64,000 bases of DNA from Taishania sp. (GTDB taxonomy: Bacteria > Bacteroidota > Bacteroidia > Flavobacteriales_D > Crocinitomicaceae), in the NCBI GenBank assembly GCA_030150045.1, contig JASLGM010000027.1, positions 124,001 through 188,000 on the forward strand, given 5' to 3'. The notes beneath the pieces are model-generated. The model searched no databases. It was given only the letters and a program-made list of their open reading frames with translations, and had not been told where the DNA came from. The position numbers were made by a program, and so were the translations under genes. Shown here in pieces: positions 43,253 through 51,385 of the stretch (positions within the stretch are counted from its first letter, which is position 1; each line of letters starts with the position of its first letter).

Positions 43253-43945
43253 ATGTCAGTTAACCACAAAACACTTACCTGTGAGACTTGCAAATCTCGC
43301 GATGGCTCATTGTTTAGTCACTACAGCTGTAAAGAAGTAGATTTACTAAACGAGGCAAAGGCCTGCTCTTTTTACAAAAAGAAGCAAGCTATCTTTCTTA
43401 GTGGATCATACCCTCGTGGTGTTTACTGCCTAAATTCGGGTAAAGTAAAAATCTATTCCGTAGGTTCTGAAGGCAAAGAACACATTGTTGAAATTGCTAA
43501 AGAAGGAGACATCATTGGTTTTAAATCAATGCTTAGCGACGAGCCTTATTTGGTTAATGCTGAAACATTAGAGGATTGCAATATTTGCTTTATTTCCAAA
43601 GAAGAATTTTTAAATATGATTGAACAAGATACAACGCTTCGTAATCGTATTCTCTCACACCTTTCTTTGGAAATCAATCAACGCAATATGCAAATTACTA
43701 ATATGGCCCAAAAAAGTGTTCGGGAACGATTGGCGTATTCTTTATTGACATTACAGAAAGTTTATGGAACTGAGCCTATCAATTTGTCACGTGAAGATTT
43801 GGCAAACTTTGTTGGAACTGCAACAGAGACATTGATCCGTCTATTGAAAGACTTTGAAAAAGAATCTTATATTTCTACAAATGTTCGTAAAATAAACATA
43901 ATAAACACTCTTGCTTTGCAACAGATTTCAGGCGATAAACCTTAA
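43253..43945 (+). CDS. Crp/Fnr family transcription factor, likely oxygen-responsive
   Basis: The 230-residue regulator has an N-terminal Cys cluster (C10, C13, C26, C38), a cyclic-nucleotide-type beta-roll (residues 45-130, 'GSYPRGVYCLNSGKVKIY') and a winged helix with recognition helix 'GTATETLIRLLKDFEKE' near residue 185, containing the E-x3-R pattern of Fnr. The Cys arrangement could bind an iron-sulfur cluster, but spacing differs from E. coli Fnr. It is divergent from ccoI and flanked by matching DNA sites, so it probably activates the oxidase genes when oxygen is low (inference). lipA follows 43 bases later. Confidence 0.9.
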   Translation: MSVNHKTLTCETCKSRDGSLFSHYSCKEVDLLNEAKACSFYKKKQAIFLSGSYPRGVYCLNSGKVKIYSVGSEGKEHIVEIAKEGDIIGFKSMLSDEPYLVNAETLEDCNICFISKEEFLNMIEQDTTLRNRILSHLSLEINQRNMQITNMAQKSVRERLAYSLLTLQKVYGTEPINLSREDLANFVGTATETLIRLLKDFEKESYISTNVRKINIINTLALQQISGDKP

Positions 43946-43988
43946 AAGATTGTATATTTGTAGTCCGCGTACATAAAGCAGCTATAAA

Positions 43989-44864
43989 ATGAGTGAGATT
44001 AAAGAAGTTGGAGATTCAACCGTACGAATAAAAAAACCAAATTGGTTAAGGGTAAAACTACCAACTGGTGAAAATTACAGACAAGTTAGAGCACTTGTTG
44101 ATGAGCATAAACTGCATACCATTTGCGAAAGTGGTAGTTGTCCAAATATGGGTGAATGTTGGGGTGAAGGTACAGCAACCTTTATGATTTTAGGCAACAT
44201 TTGTACCCGTTCATGTGGATTCTGCGCTGTATCAACAGGGCGTCCAGATGAAGTTGACATCTACGAACCAGGACGAGTAGCCAATTCCGTAAAATTAATG
44301 AAAGTCAAACACGCAGTTGTTACTTCTGTGGATAGAGATGATTTAAAAGATGGTGGTTCCCAAATCTGGGCACAAACTGTGCGTGCCATCCGTCAACAAT
44401 CACCGGGAACAACGCTTGAAACATTGATCCCTGATTTTGCTGGAAAATGGGACAACTTACAACATGTAATCGATGTAGCACCTGAAATTGTTTCACACAA
44501 CCTTGAGACCGTTAGAAGATTAACGAAAGAAGTACGAATTCAAGCCAAATATGACAGAAGTTTAGAGGTATTGTTCCGCTTGAAAAAAGGAGGAATGAGA
44601 ACCAAATCAGGAATTATGCTTGGATTAGGTGAAACGCACGATGAAATTATTGAAACATTAGATGACTTACGCGCCGTTAACGTTGACATTGTTACACTTG
44701 GGCAGTATTTACAGCCAACTCCAAAACACCTTCCAGTAGCTGAATTTATCACTCCTGAAAGATTTGAAGAATATAAAGAATATGGTTTAAAAATTGGATT
44801 CAGATATGTAGAAAGTGGACCACTAGTTCGCTCATCCTATCATGCTGAAAAACATCTATTTTAA
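43989..44864 (+). CDS. lipA: Lipoyl synthase
   Basis: The 291-residue radical-SAM enzyme inserts two sulfurs into octanoyl groups on lipoyl domains. The auxiliary-cluster motif is 'CESGSCPNMGECW' near residue 45, the radical-SAM cluster 'CTRSCGFCAVSTG' near 75, and the C-terminal Ser in 'GPLVRSSYHAEK' is the auxiliary ligand seen in the family. Its product is used by the complexes served by dihydrolipoyl dehydrogenase, whose gene is 1 kb downstream. Confidence 0.97.
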   Translation: MSEIKEVGDSTVRIKKPNWLRVKLPTGENYRQVRALVDEHKLHTICESGSCPNMGECWGEGTATFMILGNICTRSCGFCAVSTGRPDEVDIYEPGRVANSVKLMKVKHAVVTSVDRDDLKDGGSQIWAQTVRAIRQQSPGTTLETLIPDFAGKWDNLQHVIDVAPEIVSHNLETVRRLTKEVRIQAKYDRSLEVLFRLKKGGMRTKSGIMLGLGETHDEIIETLDDLRAVNVDIVTLGQYLQPTPKHLPVAEFITPERFEEYKEYGLKIGFRYVESGPLVRSSYHAEKHLF

Positions 44865-44880
44865 TCCAAAAAAAACGATA

Positions 44881-44933
44881 TAGCGTATCTAACAAAGAAA
44901 CAAATAACCCCTTTGTTAGATGCGCTTTTTTTT
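44881..44933. terminator. Terminator between lipA and the DUF1508 gene
   Basis: A stem of about 16 bp (AGCGTATCTAACAAAG with CTTTGTTAGATGCGCT, one G-T pair) is followed by eight T. It sits between convergent stops and can serve both. Confidence 0.92.
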
Positions 44934-44946
44934 GCTACTCACTCCT

Positions 44947-45306
44947 TTATTTTCTAGGTTTCTTACCTTTGTTAGTTTCTGAAAAATCCAAAATAATTGC
45001 GCTCGAAGCATTATTACGAAGGGATGTCATTCCTTTAGAGCGAGAAGAAAGACTATCGTAAGCACCTGAAGTACCAATTACTGTCCCTTTATCATTTCGA
45101 ACATCGAAAAAATACTCTCCTTCTTTACTATTAAACAAGTTGAATTTTGCGGATGGATGTGCAAAAACACGCACTTGTTCTATTCCTTTTAAACAAGCAT
45201 TTTTTGACTTATACTCTCCGCCATGTAATATAACTCTTCCGTTTGTAGATTTTAAAGCAAATTGGAAGGATCCTTTTTCATTTGATGTAATTATAAACTT
45301 TCCCAT
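44947..45306 (-). CDS. DUF1508 (YegP-like) two-repeat protein
   Basis: The 119-residue protein has two tandem copies of the DUF1508 unit: 'GKFIITSNEKGSFQFALKS-NGRVIL' (about residues 2-45) and 'AKFNLFNSKEGEYFFDVRNDKGTVIG' (about 54-100), each with the 'S-x-S-K/G' turn. It is cytoplasmic with a basic tail (NKGKKPRK). The function of YegP proteins is not known. It appears to be a single gene. Confidence 0.9.
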   Translation of the reverse strand: MGKFIITSNEKGSFQFALKSTNGRVILHGGEYKSKNACLKGIEQVRVFAHPSAKFNLFNSKEGEYFFDVRNDKGTVIGTSGAYDSLSSRSKGMTSLRNNASSAIILDFSETNKGKKPRK

Positions 45307-45598
45307 CTTTTATTTTTTGGTTTAGTGAGTGATTATTCAATCATAAAAAGTTGATTACAATATAGTTAGGTTTTAAATAATATCCCTGTTTTTTAACATT
45401 TGTATTAACCAAAATAATGTTAAACACGGAAATTTAGGGACTTTCAGAAGTCAGAGAATAACTACATCAATAGGGAAATGTTTCCTAAATTAACATTTTG
45501 AACCAAGGAAACGAATTCATTTCCTTTCCATTCATTTTCAGATCTATTGAAAACCAGATTAAAATTGGAAAAACAGAAACAAACTTTCCACCTTTAAC
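45307..45598. other. AT-rich intergenic stretch before R1 copy D
   Basis: No coding frame, hairpin or recognised promoter element was found here. It includes the upstream region of the DUF1508 gene. Confidence 0.5.
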
Positions 45599-45718
45599 TC
45601 GCGTTAGGGATAGTAGTGGTTAGCCCACAGTCCCAAGGAACGTCGGGACGAGGACTAAAAACGTATAGCCCGACCCGACCTTCTCTTGTTTATTTACAAC
45701 GGGAGGGGAACGCCCAAA
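45599..45718 (-). repeat. Dispersed intergenic repeat R1, copy D
   Basis: In minus orientation it runs from TTGGGCGTTCCCC to CTATCCCTAACGCGAG. The core matches copies A and C nearly base for base (CGGGCTATACGTTTTTAGTC, then GGGACTGTGGGCTAACCACT). The arm here pairs imperfectly (CCTTCTCTTGT with ACAACGGGAGGGG). It lies between divergent genes, upstream of lpd. Confidence 0.85.
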
Positions 45719-45816
45719 ATCATTTTATTTTCTGGTGAATTTGAGGTATTTGCGGTTTCTTTAGATTTCTTGTGAAGAATGCCATCGATAATGGAAAACT
45801 TATCATTTAGTTTGTT

Positions 45817-45824
45817 TAAATTTG
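45817..45824 (+). promoter_or_regulatory. -7 element of lpd
   Basis: TAAATTTG matches TAnnTTTG and lies 19 bases before the ATG at 45844. No clear -33 TTG was identified. Confidence 0.55.
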
Positions 45825-45843
45825 CAAGCAAAACAATAGTATT

Positions 45844-47247
45844 ATGAGCAATTACGATGTTACAATTATAGGTTCCGGACCAGGCGGATATGTCGCTGCC
45901 ATCCGTTGTGCTCAATTAGGGTTGAAAACAGCCATAATTGAAAAATACGATACATTAGGTGGTACTTGTCTAAATGTGGGTTGTATTCCTTCAAAGGCTT
46001 TGTTGGATTCCTCTGAACATTTTCACAATGCCGTACACAACTTTTCTGAACACGGAATTGAGGTGGACACACCAAAAATAGATATTTCAAAAATGATTGC
46101 TCGTAAAGACGCAGTTGTTGAACAAACTTGTGCAGGGGTGAAATTCCTTATGGACAAAAATAAAATTGACGTTTATACAGGCGTTGGATCTTTCAAAAAC
46201 GCTACATCCATTGTGATTACTAACGCAGCGGGTGAAGCACAAGAAATCACGTCTAAAAACACAATCATCGCAACAGGTTCAAAACCGAATTTCTTCCCAG
46301 GAATGGAGCCTGATAAAAAACGCATCATTACTTCTACGGAGGCACTTTCTTTGAAAGAAATCCCTGGAAAAATGTTGGTAATCGGTGGTGGAGTTATTGG
46401 ACTTGAATTAGGTTCTGTTTACGGTCGCGTTGGTTCTCAAATCGAAGTGGTAGAATTCGCTCCAAACATTATCCCAACTATGGATGGAACGCTTTCTAAA
46501 GAATTAACGAAAGTTTTAAAGAAAGAAGGTTTCAAATTCCACATGGAACACCGCGTACAAAATGTTGTAAACACGGGCGACAAAGTTATTCTAACTGCCT
46601 TAAATAAGAAAGGTGAAGAAGTGAAAATGGAAGCTGATTACGCACTAGTTGCTGTTGGTCGTAAACCTTACACTGATGGTTTAGGTCTTGAAAATGCAGG
46701 TGTTAAATTAACGGATAGAGGTCAAGTTGAAGTAAACGATCACTTACAAACAAACGTTTCAAACATTTACGCAATTGGTGACGTTGTTCGTGGTGCAATG
46801 TTGGCGCACAAAGCAGAAGAAGAAGGTGTATTTGTTGCTGAACTTCTTGCAGGTCAAAAACCTCACGTAAATTATGACTTAATCCCTGGTGTTGTTTACA
46901 CTTGGCCTGAAGTTGCTGCTGTTGGAAAAACGGAAGAGCAATTGAAAGCGGAAGGAAAGGCAATCAAAATAGGTTCTTTCCCTATCAAAGCGTTAGGTAG
47001 AGCGCGTGCATCTATGGACACACAAGGATTGGTGAAAATCATTGCTGATGCCGAAACCGATGAAGTTTTAGGCGTTCACATGATCGCCCCTCGTGCAGCC
47101 GATTTAATCATGGAAGCCGTAGTAGCTATGGAATATAGAGCAAGCGCTGAAGACATTGCGCGTATTTGCCACCCTCACCCAACTTACTCGGAAGCGGTGA
47201 AAGAAGCAGCTTTGGACGCAACAGCAAAAAGAGCTTTACACGTATAA
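45844..47247 (+). CDS. lpdA: Dihydrolipoyl dehydrogenase
   Basis: The 467-residue flavoprotein reoxidises the lipoyl arm of 2-oxoacid dehydrogenase complexes or the glycine cleavage system. FAD-binding 'IIGSGPGGYVAAIRCAQLG' starts near residue 7, the redox disulfide 'GGTCLNVGCIPSK' is near 40, NAD-binding 'VIGGGVIGLELGSVYGRVG' near 180, and the His-Glu pair 'ICHPHPTYSEAVKEA' near 440. Length is typical. A terminator follows; no E1 or E2 gene is nearby. Confidence 0.97.
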   Translation: MSNYDVTIIGSGPGGYVAAIRCAQLGLKTAIIEKYDTLGGTCLNVGCIPSKALLDSSEHFHNAVHNFSEHGIEVDTPKIDISKMIARKDAVVEQTCAGVKFLMDKNKIDVYTGVGSFKNATSIVITNAAGEAQEITSKNTIIATGSKPNFFPGMEPDKKRIITSTEALSLKEIPGKMLVIGGGVIGLELGSVYGRVGSQIEVVEFAPNIIPTMDGTLSKELTKVLKKEGFKFHMEHRVQNVVNTGDKVILTALNKKGEEVKMEADYALVAVGRKPYTDGLGLENAGVKLTDRGQVEVNDHLQTNVSNIYAIGDVVRGAMLAHKAEEEGVFVAELLAGQKPHVNYDLIPGVVYTWPEVAAVGKTEEQLKAEGKAIKIGSFPIKALGRARASMDTQGLVKIIADAETDEVLGVHMIAPRAADLIMEAVVAMEYRASAEDIARICHPHPTYSEAVKEAALDATAKRALHV

Positions 47248-47270
47248 TATTAGGGAAACTTTTCTCTTTG

Positions 47271-47304
47271 AAATGGCGGTCAATTACGATCGCCATTTTT
47301 TTTT
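47271..47304 (+). terminator. Terminator after lpdA
   Basis: AAATGGCG-x-TC pairs with GA-x-CGCCATTT, followed by a nine-base T tract. Repeat R2 copy b starts at the end of the T run. Confidence 0.88.
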
Positions 47305-47465
47305 GGCAGCCTTTATCGTTCTATGCGCTTAAGTAAATTCCTGCAAAAGGTTCACTTGCTACGTGGCTTGTGCTTCCTTTGGTCGCAATGCCTCATTAGC
47401 GTTCACTCCTTTTGCAGTTCATTTAGCTATCGCGCTCCGCACGGGCTGGAGATTACTGTTACAAA
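47301..47465 (+). repeat. Dispersed intergenic repeat R2, copy b
   Basis: Starts TTTTGGCAGCCTT and ends near GGGCTGGAGATTACTG; it shares ordered blocks with copy a at 27628. Within it, CTGCAAAAGG (about 47340-47350) and CCTTTTGCAG (about 47408-47417) pair perfectly and would close a large stem-loop around the conserved core. A 70-codon frame across it has no coding character. The remaining 107 bases before the next gene hold nothing recognised. Confidence 0.8.
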
Positions 47466-47572
47466 ACCGTTATCCATTACCAAGATTAATCTACTTTTCT
47501 TCCTATTTCATTATTTTCTAAGCCATTTCAATTGAATTCCCGTCTTTGTATTACCCTTCATAATAATCCGTA

Positions 47573-48052
47573 TCACTGCTTATTCAATCGTATTAAACTC
47601 TTAATCCGCTTTTCCATCAGAAAAAATTCAAAATAGGCAATGATCAAAGTTGCAATTACACTTCCGATAGCCATAAACTGAAAAGCACGTACAAAAGCTA
47701 AATTATGTTCATTCAGCCAAATAAATCCTGCTAAGGTCGCAGAAAGAAATACAATCACACTAACAAAGAGGACACTTAGTATTAATTTTTTATGTACAGG
47801 GGCAATTCGAAACTCTACATTCGCATGACTCACTCCTGACACATCATTATGATGGTCAATACTGGCCAAATATTTCATGTGCCATTGTTTACCGTCTGTA
47901 TTAGAACATAAAATATACTGATCTCCAGAGCGGATATAGGTTATGTTCTTGGTTTTAGTAATGGCATTGAATAAATCCACTTGCCTACTTAAATCTTTGT
48001 AAAACGTTTCTCCCGGAGACACGTTTTTCACACTGAATTTTGTCTTGAACAT
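47573..48052 (-). CDS. Two-helix membrane protein of unknown function
   Basis: The 159-residue protein (start at ATG 48052, MFKTKFSVKNVSPGETFYKD) has a soluble N-terminal half, then two membrane helices (about residues 87-110 and 121-143) and a basic tail. A longer frame to 48127 exists, but its extra 25 residues look like translated intergenic DNA. I do not recognise the family. No neighbour on the same strand is close enough to suggest an operon. Confidence 0.7.
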   Translation of the reverse strand: MFKTKFSVKNVSPGETFYKDLSRQVDLFNAITKTKNITYIRSGDQYILCSNTDGKQWHMKYLASIDHHNDVSGVSHANVEFRIAPVHKKLILSVLFVSVIVFLSATLAGFIWLNEHNLAFVRAFQFMAIGSVIATLIIAYFEFFLMEKRIKSLIRLNKQ

Positions 48053-48250
48053 GTTGAAAAGGATTAAATAAGGGAAAGAATAATTCTGAACCCTTATATA
48101 AGTTACGAAAAAAGTTTGATTAATCACAAATTAATTTTCAGCAAATGAACAAAAGCTCCTTTCTAACGTTTAAAACCAAATCCATCTAAAAAATTCCAAT
48201 AATAAAAGAAAAGCCAATCTATAATAAGAGAATCTAACCTTTTTGAACAA

Positions 48251-48280
48251 AAAAAGAGGAAGCTTACACCTCCTCTTTTC
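48251..48280 (-). terminator. Terminator after the S46 peptidase
   Basis: On the minus strand AAAAGAGGA pairs with TCCTCTTTT around a 10-base loop, followed by more T. It lies 24 bases after the stop. Confidence 0.85.
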
Positions 48281-48303
48281 AGATAAATCAATAGATAATA
48301 TTC

Positions 48304-50457
48304 TTATTTTGCAATAACCATTTCATCCACCAAATGTCCTGCTTCAGCATAAACATCAATTACCCATAATACGTAACGAATGTCAACTGCAATATTTCTA
48401 CAACGAGAAGCATCAAACATATAATCACTCATTGTGGATTCCCATGTCCTATCAAAGTTTAACCCCATAAGATTTCCATTTGCATCTATCACTGGGGATC
48501 CAGAATTCCCTCCTGTCGTATGGTTAGACCCTGTAAAACACACCCACAACTCATCATCCTGGGCATATTTACCATACGTTTTTGATGCATATAGATCAAG
48601 TAATCGTTGATCCAATTCAAAATCTACATTTCCTGTATAATACTTGTCTACCATACCTTTTAAAGTAGTGTACGGCAAATACTTCATTCCGTCATGAGGC
48701 TGTGAACCCTCTAATTTTCCGTACGTTACACGCAAGGTGCTATTAGCATCAGCCCAAAATTTATCATTTGGAAACATTTCTTTTTTCCCAGCAACGAAAG
48801 TTTTCAAAAGCAGTTCACTTTCATTTAAGTACACTCTATATCTAGGAACAACTTTCTCAATAAAAGGCGTGTACAACAACGTATAATGTGCCAACCCTGG
48901 ATCTTTGGAGATTCCAGCTAACATTTTATTTACTTTTTTAGATTTTGTAGGAAGTTTAAATCCATCGATAAATTTAAACAAACGCGCTTTATCTGTCAAA
49001 ATAGATTTAGAATAGATAGCGTTTGCGTTGTATTGTGTACTCGCAAGATTGATTACAGTCGTGCTCGGCGCTCCTACTTGTCTATTATACTCTTCTGTCG
49101 TACTGATAAACACATTTCGATCTACTTCCGCATCATAATTCTTATAGAAACCTTCCGCCCATTCTTTAAACGTTGCTTTTAATGCATCCACATTCGCATT
49201 ATTTTTCTGTGCGTCATTTACAAAAGCGTTTACTTTCCTCGCTACTTGAAACATTTCATTTACAACAAAAAAGTATTCTTCTGCCATCGCATAATCGAAT
49301 TCTACTTCTTTATTGTTCAGTACCAAAGTATTTAAATCACTAATTACATTTCCATATTTTGATGACCATTCTACGGATGCTTTTGCTTTTTCTTCGTATC
49401 CTTTTTCACGATCTTTTTTGATTTGAACTGCATTTAACTGTCTCAATCCATCCACTTGCCCCATCCATTTTTTCCAAGCATTTGCAATACGTGCTTGTTT
49501 CGATGAATATTGAATACGCACTTGATCTGAATTTGCCATTCCTGTATTAATTGCATTCAATGCCAAATCTCTCATACGAATACGTGCAGGACGCTCTTTC
49601 TCTAAAATGAATTTAATATATTCAGAAGACATGTGCTGCTCTGTAGTCCCCGGGAATCCATAAACCATTGTAAAATCACCCTCTTTTCTATCATTTAATG
49701 CGATTTTCAAGAAATGTATTGGTTTATAAGGAGAATTATTTTCAGAGTATTCCGCAGGCTTATTATCGGAACCAGCATAGATCCTAAACACAGAAAAATC
49801 TCCTGTATGTCTTGGCCAAACCCAGTTGTCAGTATCTCCTCCAAACTTACCAATTGAGTTAGGTGGTGTACCAACTAACCTTACATCCTTAAACACCTCC
49901 TTCACAATCATGTAATAATCATTTCCGTAATTAAATGGTTTTATTTCTGCTTCATAATGATTATTCCTTTTCGCTTCTTCAAGAATTGCTTTCGCATTTT
50001 TCGCAATAATTTCAGCTTGACGTTCCATTGTCATACTTCCATCTGTTCCGTTTAGCACATCTTTAGTCACATCAACAATTCTCACCATACGAGCTGCAGT
50101 AAGGCCTTTGTTTGGCAATTCTTCTTTCAAGTTTTTAGCCCAAAAACCGTACTTCAAATAATCGTTTTGTAGTGAAGAGTGGGCTTGTATTTGAGAATAT
50201 CCACAATGATGGTTTGTCAATAACAATCCTTTATCGGAAACCAATTCAGCTGTACATCCACCACCAAAGTGAATGATTGCATCTTTAATACTTGAACCAT
50301 TTACGTTATATATATCTTGAGCGCTTAATCGCATTCCCATAGCTTGCATATCTGATTCAAAAGCTGTAATGACACTAGGTATCAGCATTCCCTCTTCTGC
50401 TTTCACGGTATTTAGTCCAAGCAAAGAGATAAAGAGTATCCAGTAAAACTTTTTCAT
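48304..50457 (-). CDS. S46 family dipeptidyl-peptidase (DPP7/DPP11 type)
   Basis: The 717-residue enzyme has a signal peptide (residues 1-20) and the trypsin-like S46 core. The His is in 'LLTNHHCGYSQIQAHS' near residue 80, the Asp region is 'GGDTDNWVWPRHTGDFSVFRIYA' near 205, and the Ser in 'TGGNSGSPVIDANGNLMG' near 650. Eighteen residues after the Ser is an Arg (NFDR), the position that gives DPP11 its Asp/Glu preference; DPP7 has Gly there. It should release dipeptides from the N-termini of peptides in the periplasm as part of asaccharolytic nutrition. ispE lies 23 bases upstream on the same strand. Confidence 0.92.
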   Translation of the reverse strand: MKKFYWILFISLLGLNTVKAEEGMLIPSVITAFESDMQAMGMRLSAQDIYNVNGSSIKDAIIHFGGGCTAELVSDKGLLLTNHHCGYSQIQAHSSLQNDYLKYGFWAKNLKEELPNKGLTAARMVRIVDVTKDVLNGTDGSMTMERQAEIIAKNAKAILEEAKRNNHYEAEIKPFNYGNDYYMIVKEVFKDVRLVGTPPNSIGKFGGDTDNWVWPRHTGDFSVFRIYAGSDNKPAEYSENNSPYKPIHFLKIALNDRKEGDFTMVYGFPGTTEQHMSSEYIKFILEKERPARIRMRDLALNAINTGMANSDQVRIQYSSKQARIANAWKKWMGQVDGLRQLNAVQIKKDREKGYEEKAKASVEWSSKYGNVISDLNTLVLNNKEVEFDYAMAEEYFFVVNEMFQVARKVNAFVNDAQKNNANVDALKATFKEWAEGFYKNYDAEVDRNVFISTTEEYNRQVGAPSTTVINLASTQYNANAIYSKSILTDKARLFKFIDGFKLPTKSKKVNKMLAGISKDPGLAHYTLLYTPFIEKVVPRYRVYLNESELLLKTFVAGKKEMFPNDKFWADANSTLRVTYGKLEGSQPHDGMKYLPYTTLKGMVDKYYTGNVDFELDQRLLDLYASKTYGKYAQDDELWVCFTGSNHTTGGNSGSPVIDANGNLMGLNFDRTWESTMSDYMFDASRCRNIAVDIRYVLWVIDVYAEAGHLVDEMVIAK

Positions 50458-50480
50458 GTTTGTATTTGTATTTTAATCGT

Positions 50481-51266
50481 TTATAATTCAATTATTGTTT
50501 TAAATCCTTCAGGTCTATGATTGAATATCGCATAAACCACAGCTCCACTACCTGTTAAACTGGCATACAAAGCTCCCTTCTTATAAAACAGATCTTTAAT
50601 TTGTCTTAATTCTGGATATTTCTCAAAGATATGATTTTCAAAATCATTTTTAACAAAAGTCTTCCATGTTTCAAGAGGTTGCCTCAAATGATTTACTAAT
50701 TCATTACTAATACCTGAAATATGTACATCTTGAAAAGCAAACCCAGTCGAAATAACAATATCCGGTTTTTCAATCACTAAAAACCTTCCTTTCAAAGAAA
50801 CAGGTATTTCTTCTAGTATTTCACCTCTACCCCGCGCCAATTGCGGAGTGTTTTTCACAAAAAAAGGGCAGTCGCTTCCTAACTTCGCACTCCAAAACTG
50901 TAAATCAGCTTCTTCCAAATTCAATTGAAACAAAGTGTTCAACACTTTTAACACAAAAGTTCCATTCGCAGACCCTCCTCCCATTCCTGCTCCTATTGGC
51001 AACTGTTTATGTAAATGCATATAAACAGGTCCTATTCCAAAAGCTTTTTGAAACAACCTATACGCTTTAACACACATATTATCTTCCTGACTTCCATCAA
51101 CAACCAATCCCGTTTGTAAAAATTTAAATGAATCAGAAGGCAAAACTTCGAGTATATCATATAACGGAAGAGGATACATAACTGTTTCTACTTCGTGATA
51201 GCCATCCTCACGTCTTTTAAGAATTCTTAACCCTAAGTTTATTTTACAATTTGAAAAAACCACCAT
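50481..51266 (-). CDS. ispE: 4-diphosphocytidyl-2-C-methyl-D-erythritol kinase
   Basis: The 261-residue GHMP kinase phosphorylates CDP-methylerythritol in the non-mevalonate isoprenoid pathway. Motif 1 is 'NCKINLGLRI' near residue 6, the ATP loop 'PIGAGMGGGSANGTF' near 90, and motif 3 'LTGSGAVVYAIF' near 237. It is somewhat shorter than the E. coli enzyme (283), as is common in this phylum. It probably shares a transcript with the S46 peptidase gene downstream. Confidence 0.96.
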   Translation of the reverse strand: MVVFSNCKINLGLRILKRREDGYHEVETVMYPLPLYDILEVLPSDSFKFLQTGLVVDGSQEDNMCVKAYRLFQKAFGIGPVYMHLHKQLPIGAGMGGGSANGTFVLKVLNTLFQLNLEEADLQFWSAKLGSDCPFFVKNTPQLARGRGEILEEIPVSLKGRFLVIEKPDIVISTGFAFQDVHISGISNELVNHLRQPLETWKTFVKNDFENHIFEKYPELRQIKDLFYKKGALYASLTGSGAVVYAIFNHRPEGFKTIIEL

Positions 51267-51349
51267 ACAGCAAAGTTAAAAAGTATCTTTTAACTCCCTT
51301 TTTTTATAATAATAAAAGGTTCAGTTCACATTTTTTAACTTGCTTATCA

Positions 51350-51357
51350 TATTTTTG
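51350..51357 (+). promoter_or_regulatory. Possible -7 element of accA
   Basis: TATTTTTG fits TAnnTTTG and lies 28 bases before the ATG. A second near-match (TAAAATTTTG at 51375-51384) is too close to the start codon and one base too long. Confidence 0.4.
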
Positions 51358-51385
51358 AGTATCTTGGCAACCCTAAAATTTTGTT

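Noticed and set aside
47323..47535. 70-codon ORF after lpdA
   Set aside because: It runs across the R2 repeat, has skewed composition, and copy a has no matching frame.
51362..51385. Sigma-54 promoter before accA (TTGGCAACCC...)
   Set aside because: The -24-like TTGGCA has no T-x-G core at the needed spacing.
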